Numbered from the stretch's first letter, positions 26,322 to 35,792 are shown. The stretch is 64,000 bases of DNA from JBMYYR01 sp049609625 (GCA_049609625.1 JBMYYR010000001.1:28217-92216), one strand, 5' to 3'. Notes: generated by a model not told the origin, from the sequence alone. Program-made: numbers and translations.

Positions 26322-28424
26322 TCAATATTTTAACAACTTTTCCAAAGCTGTCCTCACTTTATCTGCATTCGGAATCATACGTTCCTCGAGTGTTGAATTT
26401 AGTGGAATAGCAGGCACATCTTCAGCGCCGATAACCGTAATTGGTGCATCGAGATACTCAAAAGCCAATTCTTGAATTCGACCTGCAATCGCCTGAGCAA
26501 AAGAATTACTCTTCGAGTCTTCTGTCAAAACCATAACTTTTGAATGCAATTTCACACGTTCGATAATCAAGTCCTCATCCAAAGGTAATAAGGTTCTCAA
26601 ATCAAGAATTTCAACGGGTTGATCGATTTGTTTTGAAGCTGTTTTAGCCCAATAGACACCCATTCCATACGTAATGACCAAAGCTGTTTGTTTGCTTTCT
26701 ATATCCTCAGTACTAACTTTTTGAGCCAAACGCCCTTTGCCGAGTGGAATGATATATTCTTCATCAGGTTCGATGCAGGCTGCCTCTTCCGTCCCTTTTA
26801 TTTTCGACCAATACAAGCCTTTATGTTCTAAAACAACAACGGGATTCGGATCGTAGAAAGCACCTTTTAACAAACCTTTTAGATCGGCACCATTTGATGG
26901 ATAAACCACTTTTATACCTTTAATAGAAGTCAAAATAGATTCCACAGAGGACGAGTGGTAAGGGCCTCCACTACCGTAAGCACCAATCGGCACACGAATA
27001 AGCGATTGTGCTGCCCATTTTCCATTCGATAAATAATAGGAGCGACTAAGTTCGGTGAATAATTGATTTAGTCCTGGCCAGATATAATCGGCAAATTGTA
27101 CTTCAACAATGGGTTTACAACCAGCCACCGACATACCTAAAGTAGAACCGATGATAAAAGCTTCCTGAATCGGGGTGTTAAACACACGTTGGTCTCCAAA
27201 TTTTTGAGCTAAGGTCGCAGCTTCTCTAAATACGCCACCTAAACGGCCGCCAACATCTTGTCCATACAATAAAGCTTCGGGATGTTTTGCCAACAACTCT
27301 TGAACACCAAACAAAGCACAATCTACCATCAAGGTTTTTTCTTTGGTTTTGGCATGGCGTTCGCCTTTTTCTTCCGTTACAGGACTTGGCGCATAAGCGT
27401 GCGTGAATAAATCCTCTGGTTTTGGATCTTCGGCTTGTTGTGCCTTTTCAAAATCGGCCTCTACCTTCGCTTTCGCTTGATGTTCTAATGCTGCTAATTC
27501 ATCTTTTGAAACTCCTCTTGAAAGTAAATCTGCTCTTAACTTTGGAAGCGGATCTCTGGTTTTGTGTTCTTCTAAATCATCTCTATACCATTCTCGGCGC
27601 ACGCCAGAGGTATGATGACCTAAAAGCGGAACTTTAGCATGCACTAAAAAAGAACGTCTTTCGGTTCGGATGAGTTCCAAAACTTCTTCTAAACAGTTGT
27701 ATGATTCTTCAAAATTTGCGCCATCAATAGTTCGTAAGTCTATGTTTTTGAATCCTTTAACATAATGTGAAACGTCATTAGATCGAATTTCTCTGGCATG
27801 CGCCGAAATATCCCATTCATTATCCTGAACCAAAACCAAAAGTGGAAAATTCTTGAGCGAAGCCATGTGTAAAGCCTCCGAAATTTCGCCTTCTGTCATC
27901 GCTGCATCGCCAATAGAACAGACCACCACTGGTGCTTCGCCTTTGGGATAGGTTTTGATGTTTTGTTGTTCCAAATATTGAACACCCATCGCCACACCTG
28001 CCGTCGGAATAGCTTGCATACCCGTTGCTGATGATTGATGTGGAATTTTCGGCATATCATCTCGATTCAAACTCGGATGCGAATAATAGGTTCTACCACC
28101 CGAAAATGGATCATCCTTTTTAGCAAACAACTGAAGCATAATCTCATAAGGCTCCAAACCTATTCCCAACAAAATAGAATCGTCCCGATAGTAAGGCGCT
28201 ACATAATCTTGAGGTTTGAGTTGCAAAGCCAAAGCCAACTGAATAGCCTCATGACCACGAGAAGTGGCGTGAACATATTTACTGGTTAATTTGGCCTTGT
28301 CTTCGTATATATCCGACATCATACGAGCCGTATACATCAGTCGGTAAGCGGTTTTGGCTTGTTCTAAAAAAGAAATTTTGGGCATATTTTGTGAGCTATA
28401 ATCTTTTGCATTCTGGTCTAACAC
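26322..28424 (-). CDS. Fused 2-oxoacid dehydrogenase E1 (alpha-beta)
   Basis: 700 residues. The N-terminal half (about 20-330) is the E1 alpha subunit with the thiamine-diphosphate motif starting GDAAMTEGEISEA and ending in QDNEW. The C-terminal half (about 355-700) is the E1 beta subunit (YGQDVG, NTPIQEAFIIG, VEVQFADYIWPG, PIGAYGSGGPYHSSS). In most bacteria these are separate genes; the fused form is common in Bacteroidota and is usually annotated as branched-chain 2-oxoacid or pyruvate-type E1. The E2 and E3 partners are not in the window. A second methionine 13 codons in is an alternative start. Confidence 0.93.
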   Translation of the reverse strand: MLDQNAKDYSSQNMPKISFLEQAKTAYRLMYTARMMSDIYEDKAKLTSKYVHATSRGHEAIQLALALQLKPQDYVAPYYRDDSILLGIGLEPYEIMLQLFAKKDDPFSGGRTYYSHPSLNRDDMPKIPHQSSATGMQAIPTAGVAMGVQYLEQQNIKTYPKGEAPVVVCSIGDAAMTEGEISEALHMASLKNFPLLVLVQDNEWDISAHAREIRSNDVSHYVKGFKNIDLRTIDGANFEESYNCLEEVLELIRTERRSFLVHAKVPLLGHHTSGVRREWYRDDLEEHKTRDPLPKLRADLLSRGVSKDELAALEHQAKAKVEADFEKAQQAEDPKPEDLFTHAYAPSPVTEEKGERHAKTKEKTLMVDCALFGVQELLAKHPEALLYGQDVGGRLGGVFREAATLAQKFGDQRVFNTPIQEAFIIGSTLGMSVAGCKPIVEVQFADYIWPGLNQLFTELSRSYYLSNGKWAAQSLIRVPIGAYGSGGPYHSSSVESILTSIKGIKVVYPSNGADLKGLLKGAFYDPNPVVVLEHKGLYWSKIKGTEEAACIEPDEEYIIPLGKGRLAQKVSTEDIESKQTALVITYGMGVYWAKTASKQIDQPVEILDLRTLLPLDEDLIIERVKLHSKVMVLTEDSKSNSFAQAIAGRIQELAFEYLDAPITVIGAEDVPAIPLNSTLEERMIPNADKVRTALEKLLKY

Positions 28425-28615
28425 GACATTAGAACCGACAGTAAAAGTAGTGAATTTCTCTGAATGAACTCACATGTCGATCTAAGAATTCAAAATTTAT
28501 TTATCAGCGAAACTATCTGATGGTTTTACTCAGCTATCGATAAAGCTTCCATTTCTGTATTATATGGTTTTTACTTCGCTTAGGTTCTTTAACATTGTTT
28601 TTTTTCTATCAAAAA

Positions 28616-28649
28616 AAAAGAGGATAACTAAATTTAGTTATCCTCTTTT
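28616..28649. terminator. Perfect 34-base palindromic terminator
   Basis: A self-complementary AAAAGAGGATAAC.../...GTTATCCTCTTTT centred between 28632 and 28633, with A-runs on one side and T-runs on the other. It lies 20 bases beyond the stop of the GlcG-like gene (minus strand) and can terminate in either direction. Confidence 0.85.
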
Positions 28650-28669
28650 ACTATCGTTTTGACTCCTAT

Positions 28670-29068
28670 TTATAGGGCCAATGCTCCTGCTTCGGCAACC
28701 GTATGGTCGTTCTCTACCGAGCTACCACTTACTCCAATGGCTCCAATGATTTTGCCTGAGGCATCTTTGATTGGAACGCCACCTGGAAAAGTAATCAGTC
28801 CATTGTTTGAGTGTTCGATATTGTACAAAGGCTGACCTGGTTGAGATAACTCTCCAATAGTTCCGGTGTTCATGTCGAAAAAACGAGCGGTTTTTGCTTT
28901 CTTGATTGAGATGTCAAGTGAGCCTAACCAAGCTCCATCCATTCTTCCAAATGCCACTAAGTTTGCTCCTGCGTCTACAATGGCAATGTTCATTTTTGTG
29001 TCTATGGCAATAGATTTTTGTTTTGCTGCAGCAATCGCCTTTTCTGCTTGTGCTAATGTAATACTCAT
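28670..29068 (-). CDS. GlcG/HbpS family protein
   Basis: 132 residues from ATG 29068 (an upstream TTG in frame is rejected because family members begin at this point). It shows the DUF336 pattern: ITLAQAEKAIAAA, NIAIVDAGANLVAFGRMDGA, ITFPGGVPI and GAIGVSGS. Relatives bind haem (HbpS) or are carried with glycolate or diol metabolism genes; the role here is open. No signal peptide. The AraC-type regulator gene lies upstream on the same strand (117 bases), and a strong terminator follows. Confidence 0.93.
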   Translation of the reverse strand: MSITLAQAEKAIAAAKQKSIAIDTKMNIAIVDAGANLVAFGRMDGAWLGSLDISIKKAKTARFFDMNTGTIGELSQPGQPLYNIEHSNNGLITFPGGVPIKDASGKIIGAIGVSGSSVENDHTVAEAGALAL

Positions 29069-29103
29069 CGTTTTTGGTTTTAGTATTGTTAATAATTTCA
29101 ATG

Positions 29104-29111
29104 CAAAAATA
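29104..29111 (-). promoter_or_regulatory. -7 promoter motif for the GlcG/HbpS-like gene
   Basis: On the minus strand this reads TATTTTTG, an exact TAnnTTTG match, 35 bases before the ATG. It suggests the gene has its own promoter separate from the upstream AraC gene. Confidence 0.5.
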
Positions 29112-29185
29112 CAAGGAGAATGACGAAAGTAACTTACTAAAATAGTCCAATAACTTATGAAAAAAGGTCATTTAAAAAAGAATAC

Positions 29186-30025
29186 TTAGCTTGAAGTTTG
29201 ACTTGGGTTGAAGCCAAATTTGTTTTTGTAGGCTATACTGAAGTTTGATAGATTGGTGTAGCCCAAATCGAAATAAATATCCGAAGGTTTGACGCCTTCT
29301 TGTTCTAAAAGTTCTTTTGCTTTTTGAAGTCGCTTGTTTTGATACCATTTCCCCGGCGTCATCCCATATTCTTTAATGAAATGGCGTTTGAAAGTAGATA
29401 AACTCATGTTGCATAAAAATGCAATTTCTTCTAATTTTAGCTTAGAATGAAGGTTGCGCTCTACGATGTTTTTGAAAGGCGAAGTTTCTTTTCTTACCAA
29501 AGAAAAAAGATAGGTTTCAAAAGTTACTCCATATTTTTGTAAAAGATAGAGTATCAATTCCTCAAATTTTACTGAAAGCAAATCCTCTGAAAAAGCTCTT
29601 GATGATTGATTAATAGTTGATAATGAGTGAAGATATGAGGAAATATAGTCGTCATTTCTGATTATAAAATAAGGTGCTTCTTCTTTTGTAGCTGGCTTGT
29701 TTTGCGTATGCTTTTCTAAAAATGCTTTTAGTTTTTGTTCTGAAAAAAAAAGTAACTTACAGTAGTAAATAAGCTCGGTGTCTAATAGTTCTGTCCAGAG
29801 CCAATTTCCTTTTTTTAGCAGCAAAGATTGATTTTTGTTTACAGCAACTGTTGCTCCAGCAAAATGCACTTGTTTTTTGCCAACTTGCAAAAAACTAAAC
29901 ATATTCATCCCTAAATTGACCTTGCTTCTGACAACATCATGGCTCATTTTAAAATCATAGACGAACAACTCAGGTGGTGCGTCATTGGTTTTCATATAAA
30001 TTTCAGGTATGTTTTCTATTGGCAT
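29186..30025 (-). CDS. AraC-family transcriptional regulator
   Basis: 279 residues. The N-terminal about 170 residues form a cupin-like sensor region. The C-terminal about 100 residues hold two helix-turn-helix motifs (LEEIAFLCNMSLSTFKRHF and PSDIYFDLGYTNLSNFSIAY), ending in the family signature FGFNPSQ. It lies upstream of the GlcG/HbpS-like gene on the same strand and may control it; the effector is unknown. Confidence 0.93.
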   Translation of the reverse strand: MPIENIPEIYMKTNDAPPELFVYDFKMSHDVVRSKVNLGMNMFSFLQVGKKQVHFAGATVAVNKNQSLLLKKGNWLWTELLDTELIYYCKLLFFSEQKLKAFLEKHTQNKPATKEEAPYFIIRNDDYISSYLHSLSTINQSSRAFSEDLLSVKFEELILYLLQKYGVTFETYLFSLVRKETSPFKNIVERNLHSKLKLEEIAFLCNMSLSTFKRHFIKEYGMTPGKWYQNKRLQKAKELLEQEGVKPSDIYFDLGYTNLSNFSIAYKNKFGFNPSQTSS

Positions 30026-30500
30026 CTGGATCAGTTAAAGTGAGAGGTTGTTGTTTTTGGTGATAAAAAAACCATGAGCAAATTGAAACATCGTTCAAAA
30101 TAATGTGCCCCAACAACTTTGTGAAAGTTAACACTTATTGTAATGAAGAAAACGAAAGCTCAAAATTACTGAATTAATTTTTAATGTTGAATGTTCAGAA
30201 CGTTTTCATGAAGTTTAGAGAAGAATTTGGCCGCTCAGTTGTTCAGGAGTTCAAAAAATAGGATAATATTGACAGAGAAAAACAACACCATGTTGCGATT
30301 CGATTAGGACAATCAGCCAACCTCTAATCATTAACAAACTCTACAATTTTTCTCAAGTCTAAACGCTCACAAGCTACATTTTGGAACAAAACACACGAGC
30401 GGATTTCAACAGGCTGTTAATAACTTTCCAGTTCAGAATGAAGCCTAAACCTAAAGGAAGTTGTAATTTAGCTTTTCGTAACGTTTAAAATTAAAATTTT
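30026..30500. other. 475-base divergent intergenic region (AraC gene / parA)
   Basis: No intact gene. A short open frame with an internal stop at 30184-30327 is listed separately. Near parA there is a TAATTTAG (one mismatch to TAnnTTTG) about 30 bases before the ATG. I saw no copy of the parS consensus TGTTTCACGTGAAACA here. Confidence 0.5.
30184..30327 (+). pseudogene. Possible decayed short coding remnant
   Basis: A frame opens with ATG at 30184, reads 25 codons (including FREEFGRSVVQEFKK), meets TAG at 30259-30261 and then continues in the same frame for 21 more codons (DNIDREKQHHVAIRLGQSAN) to TAA. The composition on both sides of the stop looks protein-like (charged, amphipathic, one frame), more than the surrounding DNA. 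I do not recognise the family. It may be a remnant of a mobile or accessory gene, or chance. Confidence 0.25.
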
Positions 30501-31274
30501 ATGGCCAAAATTATTGCCGTAGCCAACCAAAAAGGAGGCGTAGGGAAGACAACCACTTCAGTTAATCTGTCGGCAGCTTTGGGTGTTTTTGAAAAGAAAG
30601 TTCTACTTATAGACGCTGATCCTCAGGCTAATGCAACAAGTGCTTTTGGTATAAACCCAGAAGATATCGACTTTGGAACTTACGCCTGCTTGGAGCACAC
30701 CAAGGCGGTAAACGAGCTTGTTTTAGAAACCAACAGCCCGAATGTAGACCTCATTGCGTCGAGCATGGATTTGGTGGCCGCCGAAATTGAATTGGTCGAT
30801 AAAAAAGAACGGGAATATATGCTCAAAAAAGCCCTACTTCCTATTGTAGATTGTTACGATTATATCATTATTGATTGTGCACCTTCTCTCGGTTTGATTA
30901 CTCTAAATGCTTTGTGTGCAGCGCATTCGGTTATCATTCCGATTCAGTGCGAATATTTTGCTTTGGAAGGTTTGGGCAAACTCATAGACACCATAAAATC
31001 AGTTAGAAAAGCCCTAAACCCAAACTTAGATATCGAAGGACTATTACTCACGATGTACGATTCTCGATTGAGGTTGTCTAATATGGTCATCGAGGATGTT
31101 AAAACCCATTTTAGTTCATTGGTTTTTGATACCGTTATTCAGCGAAATGTGCGCCTGAGTGAGGCTCCAAGTTTTGGGGAAAATATTATTCTTTATGATG
31201 CCAGTTCAAAGGGAGCGATTAATTACATGAGCCTCTCAAAAGAATTGATTTTAAATAACGAAAAAGTTACATGA
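30501..31274 (+). CDS. parA: ParA chromosome-partitioning ATPase
   Basis: 257 residues. Deviant Walker A KGGVGKTTTSVNLS (about 11-24), Walker A' / switch DADPQAN and Walker B YIIIDCAPSLG are intact, typical of chromosomal Soj/ParA. It works with ParB to separate replicated origins. The stop overlaps parB by four bases. The gene order parA-parB-DUF5683-dapB is a common Flavobacteriia arrangement. Confidence 0.97.
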   Translation: MAKIIAVANQKGGVGKTTTSVNLSAALGVFEKKVLLIDADPQANATSAFGINPEDIDFGTYACLEHTKAVNELVLETNSPNVDLIASSMDLVAAEIELVDKKEREYMLKKALLPIVDCYDYIIIDCAPSLGLITLNALCAAHSVIIPIQCEYFALEGLGKLIDTIKSVRKALNPNLDIEGLLLTMYDSRLRLSNMVIEDVKTHFSSLVFDTVIQRNVRLSEAPSFGENIILYDASSKGAINYMSLSKELILNNEKVT

Positions 31275-32197
31275 GTAAAAAGAAAAAAGCTTTAGGAAGA
31301 GGACTTTCGGCCTTGTTGAATGCTGAACCTGATGAAGACTCACAGGATTTTAATCAAAAATCAACCAACACGCCAACTCCAAAAGTGAAGTCCTTTAAGT
31401 CGGTTTCGGAGATTGAAATCACAAGTGTGCAGACCAATCCGTATCAGCCCAGAACACAATTTGATCGAGAAATGCTCGAAAATCTGGCGCAATCTATCAA
31501 AGAATTGGGTATCATTCAGCCCATTACCGTTCGTCGGATTGATATGGATAAGTATCAGCTAATCAGCGGAGAACGACGATTGCGAGCTGCTCAAATGGTT
31601 GGTTTAAGCTCAGTTCCTGCTTTTATCCGAACGGCAAACGACCAGGAAATGCTCGAAATGGCCATTGTGGAAAACATCCAAAGACAAGAACTAGATCCGA
31701 TTGAGGTTGCCTTGTCTTATCAACGTTTGTTGGATGATTGTCAGCAAACTCAGGAACAAGTCAGCGAGCGTTTGGGTAAAAAACGATCGACGATTTCCAA
31801 TTTTCTACGCTTATTACAACTTCAACCCTTGATTCAGGCCGGACTTAGAGATCAGATGATTAGCATTGGGCATGCCAAAGCCTTGCTTTCTGTTCCAGAT
31901 GAAGACTTGCAGATTCAGACCTATACACGGATTGTGGAAGAACGGCTTTCTGTTCGCCAAACCGAGGAGCTTTGCCAGAGTTTGAAACAAGCCAAATCGA
32001 AAGATCCATCAAAACCAGCTCCAAAACCCGTAGACTACTCCAAATGGAATACCAATTCGGAGCAATTGTCGGATTTTTTAAATGCAAAATCGAATATCAA
32101 ATTTGCTGCAAAAGGTAATGGAAAACTGACGATTGATTTCAGAAATGAAAATGACCTAAAACGTATTTTGGATTTACTAAAACAAAATGAAAATTAG
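31271..32197 (+). CDS. parB: ParB/Spo0J partitioning protein
   Basis: 308 residues. The N-terminal region carries GRGLSALL, then NPYQPR and the CTPase motif region GERRLRAAQMVG. The helix-turn-helix region (QEQVSERLGKKRSTISNFLRLL) binds parS, and a C-terminal dimerisation domain closes the protein. It overlaps the next gene by 11 bases. Confidence 0.96.
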   Translation: MSKKKKALGRGLSALLNAEPDEDSQDFNQKSTNTPTPKVKSFKSVSEIEITSVQTNPYQPRTQFDREMLENLAQSIKELGIIQPITVRRIDMDKYQLISGERRLRAAQMVGLSSVPAFIRTANDQEMLEMAIVENIQRQELDPIEVALSYQRLLDDCQQTQEQVSERLGKKRSTISNFLRLLQLQPLIQAGLRDQMISIGHAKALLSVPDEDLQIQTYTRIVEERLSVRQTEELCQSLKQAKSKDPSKPAPKPVDYSKWNTNSEQLSDFLNAKSNIKFAAKGNGKLTIDFRNENDLKRILDLLKQNEN

Positions 32198-32729
32198 TTC
32201 CAAAATTAAATATAGTATTCTGATTGTCTGTTTCTTGCAGTCAATACTGTGTTTTTCTCAAGCTAAAAAAACAGAAGTAGAACACAGCCCAAACAAAGCT
32301 CTTTTGTTATCGATGGCTTTGCCAGGTGCTGGTCAGATTTACAATCAGAAATATTGGAAACTTCCTATTCTTTATGGTGGTTTTGCGCTTTCTGCTTATT
32401 TGATTTCCGAAAATAATAAAACCTATAAAGTGTATAAAAATGCACTAGATATTAGACTTTCTGGTGGCGAGGACGAATTTATTGCTATTTACACCGAAGA
32501 CAATTTGCGCCAGCTTCAGCAAGCCTACAGAAACGATCGAGACTTGAATATTTTGATTGCCGTTGGAATTTATGCCCTGCAATCCATTGATGCTTATGTA
32601 GATGCACATTTGTTCAATTTCGATGTTTCGGATGATATTAGTTTTTATATTAAACCCCAAGTCCATCATCAATTTGACGGCGAAATGGCGATGCAAATAG
32701 GATTTTCATTAGATTATACCCTGCGATGA
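32187..32729 (+). CDS. DUF5683 family protein
   Basis: 180 residues. An N-terminal signal peptide or anchor (about 1-25) is followed by LLSMALPGAGQIYNQKYWKLPI, the hallmark of this Bacteroidota family, and two hydrophobic segments. It is probably an envelope protein of unknown function, almost always encoded next to parB and dapB. It overlaps parB by 11 bases and dapB by four. Confidence 0.9.
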   Translation: MKISSKIKYSILIVCFLQSILCFSQAKKTEVEHSPNKALLLSMALPGAGQIYNQKYWKLPILYGGFALSAYLISENNKTYKVYKNALDIRLSGGEDEFIAIYTEDNLRQLQQAYRNDRDLNILIAVGIYALQSIDAYVDAHLFNFDVSDDISFYIKPQVHHQFDGEMAMQIGFSLDYTLR

Positions 32730-33451
32730 ACATAGCACTTTTAGGTTACGGAAAAATGGCAAAAGCGGTTGAAACCATCGCTTTAAAACGAGGTCATACC
32801 ATTGGATTAAAATTAAATTCTGGAGCTTTCAATGATTTGAAAATCAGCGATTTAAAATCAATTGATGTTGCCATAGATTTTAGCGTAGCTGATGTTGCTC
32901 CCAGATTAATTACACATTGTTTTGAACAGCAGATTCCCGTTGTTTCGGGCACGACAGGTTGGTTAGATCAACTTACTGATATCGAAAACCTGTGTCTTAA
33001 ACATAAATCAGCTTTTATTTATGCTTCAAACTTTAGTTTGGGCGTGCAATTATTTTTTGAACTCAATTCAAAATTAGCTAAGCTGATGTCAAACTATCCC
33101 GAATATCAAGCTCAGCTAAAAGACATTCATCATATTCACAAATTAGATGCACCAAGTGGCACGGCGATTAGTCTAGCAGAAGATGTAATAGAGCAACATG
33201 ACGGCTATTCAGATTGGATTTTGGGAAAACCAACTCAAGACCATCAATTGGCAATAGAAGCTGAGCGAATAGGAGAGGAGACGGGCTATCACCACATCAA
33301 CTATCAATCCGATTTTGATTCTATCCAAATCAGACATCAAGCGAAAAACAGGTCAGGTTTTGCACTTGGCGCAGTCATTGCCGCCGAATGGATTGTTGGA
33401 AAACAAGGCGTGTTTTCTATGCGAAATGTGTTGTTTTCAAAAGAATTTTAA
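32726..33451 (+). CDS. dapB: 4-hydroxy-tetrahydrodipicolinate reductase
   Basis: 241 residues, slightly shorter than the proteobacterial enzyme and typical for this phylum. NAD(P)-binding start ALLGYGKMAKAVE (4-16), SGTTGW and the catalytic DIHHIHKLDAPSGTA motif are intact. It acts in the diaminopimelate/lysine pathway, feeding peptidoglycan. It ends the parA-dapB operon. Confidence 0.96.
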   Translation: MNIALLGYGKMAKAVETIALKRGHTIGLKLNSGAFNDLKISDLKSIDVAIDFSVADVAPRLITHCFEQQIPVVSGTTGWLDQLTDIENLCLKHKSAFIYASNFSLGVQLFFELNSKLAKLMSNYPEYQAQLKDIHHIHKLDAPSGTAISLAEDVIEQHDGYSDWILGKPTQDHQLAIEAERIGEETGYHHINYQSDFDSIQIRHQAKNRSGFALGAVIAAEWIVGKQGVFSMRNVLFSKEF

Positions 33452-33517
33452 GCCTTCTAAGGTTTCGCAGAAAAAAAAACGTTCCTGTATAAATCAATCA
33501 GAACTCAAACTACATTT

Positions 33518-34735
33518 ATGTCGAAAGGAAAAGTATTTAATGACCCAATTCATGGATTTATCTCCGTCAAAAATCCAATTGATATGGCGCTCATCGACCA
33601 TCCCTATTTTCAACGACTTCGGCGCATTTCTCAGCTCGGCTTAAGTTATTTGGTTTATCCTGGAGCACATCATACCAGATTTCATCATGCTTTGGGTGCT
33701 TACCATTTGATGAAGCTTGCTGTTCAGTCGCTTAGAGAAAAAAACATCGACATTACTTTAGATGAAGAAGAGGCTGTGAAGCGTTGCATTTTGTTGCATG
33801 ACATAGGTCATGGGCCATTTTCTCATGCGCTCGAAAACAGTATAGTTGAAGGCATTTCTCATGAAGAAATTTCCTTAAAACTCATGCATTACTTCAATCA
33901 AAAATACGATGCTAAACTTGATTTGACGATTGAGATGTTTCAAAAAAGACATCCTAAAAAATTCCTTAATGAATTGATTTCTAGTCAATTGGATATTGAT
34001 AGATTAGATTATCTAAAGCGAGATAGTTTTTTTACAGGCGTGTCAGAAGGTGTGATTAATACCGATCGTCTGATTTCGATGTTTAATGTCGTAGACCACA
34101 ATTTGGTTATCGAACAAAAAGCTATTTACAGTGTGGAAAAATTCATTTTGGCGCGCCGCCTGATGTATTGGCAAGTGTATTTGCACAAAACCGTTTTGGC
34201 TGCCGAACTGATGCTTGAAGGTATTCTGAAACGCGCCAAATTGCTTGCTGGTCAAGGTGTTGACTTGCCTTCTTCTCCACATCTTTCCTTCTTTTTGAAT
34301 GAACAACTAAAGCGTTCGGACTTTGATACCAAAACGGTGCTCGATCACTTTTGCTCCCTCGACGACGTTGACGTGATGGCTTCCATAAAAACGTGGGTAA
34401 ATCATCCAGACCATATTTTGTCTATGCTTTGCGAACGCTTATTAAATCGAAAATTGTATAAACTCCAATTTTTTGATGACAACGAAACTGAACGTTTTCA
34501 GACTCGGAAGGCAGAGTTAACGAAAACGATCAAGGCTTCGGGAGCCGATTTGGAGTATTATTTGTTTGAAGGTCAACTCAATCAAAGCATCTACGATCCG
34601 CAAAAAGACATCATCCGAATGGCCTTAAAGAATGGCGATTTAGAACCTTTTGGACAGAGCTCAAAAAACATAAATATGGGCTTGTTGACAGGATTTAATT
34701 CTAAAAACTACCTTTGTTTCTCCAACTCTTTGTAA
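33518..34735 (+). CDS. HD-domain phosphohydrolase (dNTPase-like)
   Basis: 405 residues. Metal-binding HD motif residues are visible in HHTRFHHALGAYHLM, LLHDIGHGPFSHALE and SSQLDIDRLDYLKRD, the pattern of SAMHD1/dGTPase-type HD proteins. Substrates are likely nucleotides (dNTPs), but this is inferred from family. It lies just upstream of lpxD, whose promoter motif falls in the 21-base gap. Confidence 0.9.
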   Translation: MSKGKVFNDPIHGFISVKNPIDMALIDHPYFQRLRRISQLGLSYLVYPGAHHTRFHHALGAYHLMKLAVQSLREKNIDITLDEEEAVKRCILLHDIGHGPFSHALENSIVEGISHEEISLKLMHYFNQKYDAKLDLTIEMFQKRHPKKFLNELISSQLDIDRLDYLKRDSFFTGVSEGVINTDRLISMFNVVDHNLVIEQKAIYSVEKFILARRLMYWQVYLHKTVLAAELMLEGILKRAKLLAGQGVDLPSSPHLSFFLNEQLKRSDFDTKTVLDHFCSLDDVDVMASIKTWVNHPDHILSMLCERLLNRKLYKLQFFDDNETERFQTRKAELTKTIKASGADLEYYLFEGQLNQSIYDPQKDIIRMALKNGDLEPFGQSSKNINMGLLTGFNSKNYLCFSNSL

Positions 34736-34742
34736 TATTTAC

Positions 34743-34750
34743 TATTTTTG
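34743..34750 (+). promoter_or_regulatory. -7 promoter motif directly before lpxD
   Basis: TATTTTTG matches TAnnTTTG exactly, with only 6 bases between it and the lpxD ATG, so the transcript would be leaderless or nearly so. A TTG at 34714-34716 is 26 bases upstream, a little beyond the usual spacing. Confidence 0.45.
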
Positions 34751-34756
34751 CAACCT

Positions 34757-35779
34757 ATGAAGATAAAAGCACAACAGATTGCAGAACTTATCGAAGGCGA
34801 AATTATAGGTAATCCAAACGTTGAGGTTGATCACTTGGCGAGCATCGAAGACGGTGATAAAGGCGGTTTATCTTTCCTTTCAAACCCAAAATACAACAAG
34901 TATTTATACACCACGGAGGCTTCCATAGTTATTGTCAACAAAGACTTTGAACCCGAATCGACCTTCGTATCGACCTTGATAAAGGTAGAAGATTCTTACC
35001 AGTCTTTTGCTAAGCTTTTGCAATTTGCCGAAGCTCAAAACACACCAAAAACAGGTATCGAAGAGCCAAACTTCATTCATCCCAGTGCCAAAATAGGAAA
35101 AGACGTTTATATTGGTGCTTTCGTTTATATTGGCGAGGATACGACGATTGAAGACGGCGTAAAACTCTATCCGCATACTTACGTTGGCGACAAAACAAGC
35201 ATCGGAAAAGATAGTATTTTGTATGCTGGCGTGAAAATATATCACGAATGTCAGATTGCCAACAACTGCACCATCCATTCCGGAGCCGTTATTGGTTCTG
35301 ATGGATTCGGTTTTGCACCAACCAATAGTCAGGATTACTCTAAAATTCCACAATTAGGAAATGTAGTCATCGAAGAATTTGTGGAAATTGGTGCGAATAC
35401 AACAGTTGACAGAGCAACGATTGGATCAACCAAAATTTTGTCGGGCACCAAGCTAGACAACCTCATACAGATTGCACACAACGTTGTTGTTGGAAAAAAT
35501 ACGGTAATTGCAGCCCAAACAGGCATCGCAGGATCAACCAAGATTGGGGATCAATGTATGATTGGCGGACAAGTGGCCATTGCAGGGCATATCGAAATAG
35601 GAAACGAAGTGAAACTCGCCGCAAAATCGGGCATACCAGCTTCCATTGCCGATAAGGAAATACACATGGGACCTATTGCTTTCGAGCGTAGAGATTTTCA
35701 GCGTTCATATATTTTATTCAAAAAATTACCCGACTTAGCTCGACGGATTAAAGACCTTGAAAAACAGCTTTTGGACTAA
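34757..35779 (+). CDS. lpxD: UDP-3-O-acyl-glucosamine N-acyltransferase
   Basis: 340 residues from ATG 34757; an in-frame TTG three codons earlier overlaps the promoter motif. An N-terminal uridine-binding domain (LASIEDGDKGGLSFLSNPKY) is followed by a left-handed beta-helix of hexapeptide repeats. HSGAVIGSDGFGFAP carries catalytic-loop residues, and the QIAHNVVVG histidine matches the general base region. It adds the second acyl chain in lipid A synthesis. It is followed directly by lpxC/fabZ and lpxA. Confidence 0.96.
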   Translation: MKIKAQQIAELIEGEIIGNPNVEVDHLASIEDGDKGGLSFLSNPKYNKYLYTTEASIVIVNKDFEPESTFVSTLIKVEDSYQSFAKLLQFAEAQNTPKTGIEEPNFIHPSAKIGKDVYIGAFVYIGEDTTIEDGVKLYPHTYVGDKTSIGKDSILYAGVKIYHECQIANNCTIHSGAVIGSDGFGFAPTNSQDYSKIPQLGNVVIEEFVEIGANTTVDRATIGSTKILSGTKLDNLIQIAHNVVVGKNTVIAAQTGIAGSTKIGDQCMIGGQVAIAGHIEIGNEVKLAAKSGIPASIADKEIHMGPIAFERRDFQRSYILFKKLPDLARRIKDLEKQLLD

Positions 35780-35792
35780 CACCCTACCAACC

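Noticed and set aside
30026..30500. parS site near parAB
   Set aside because: I looked for TGTTTCACGTGAAACA or a close variant here and at the CACGTG cores at about 6016, 15219 and 36028; flanking bases do not match. A genome scan with up to three mismatches would settle it.
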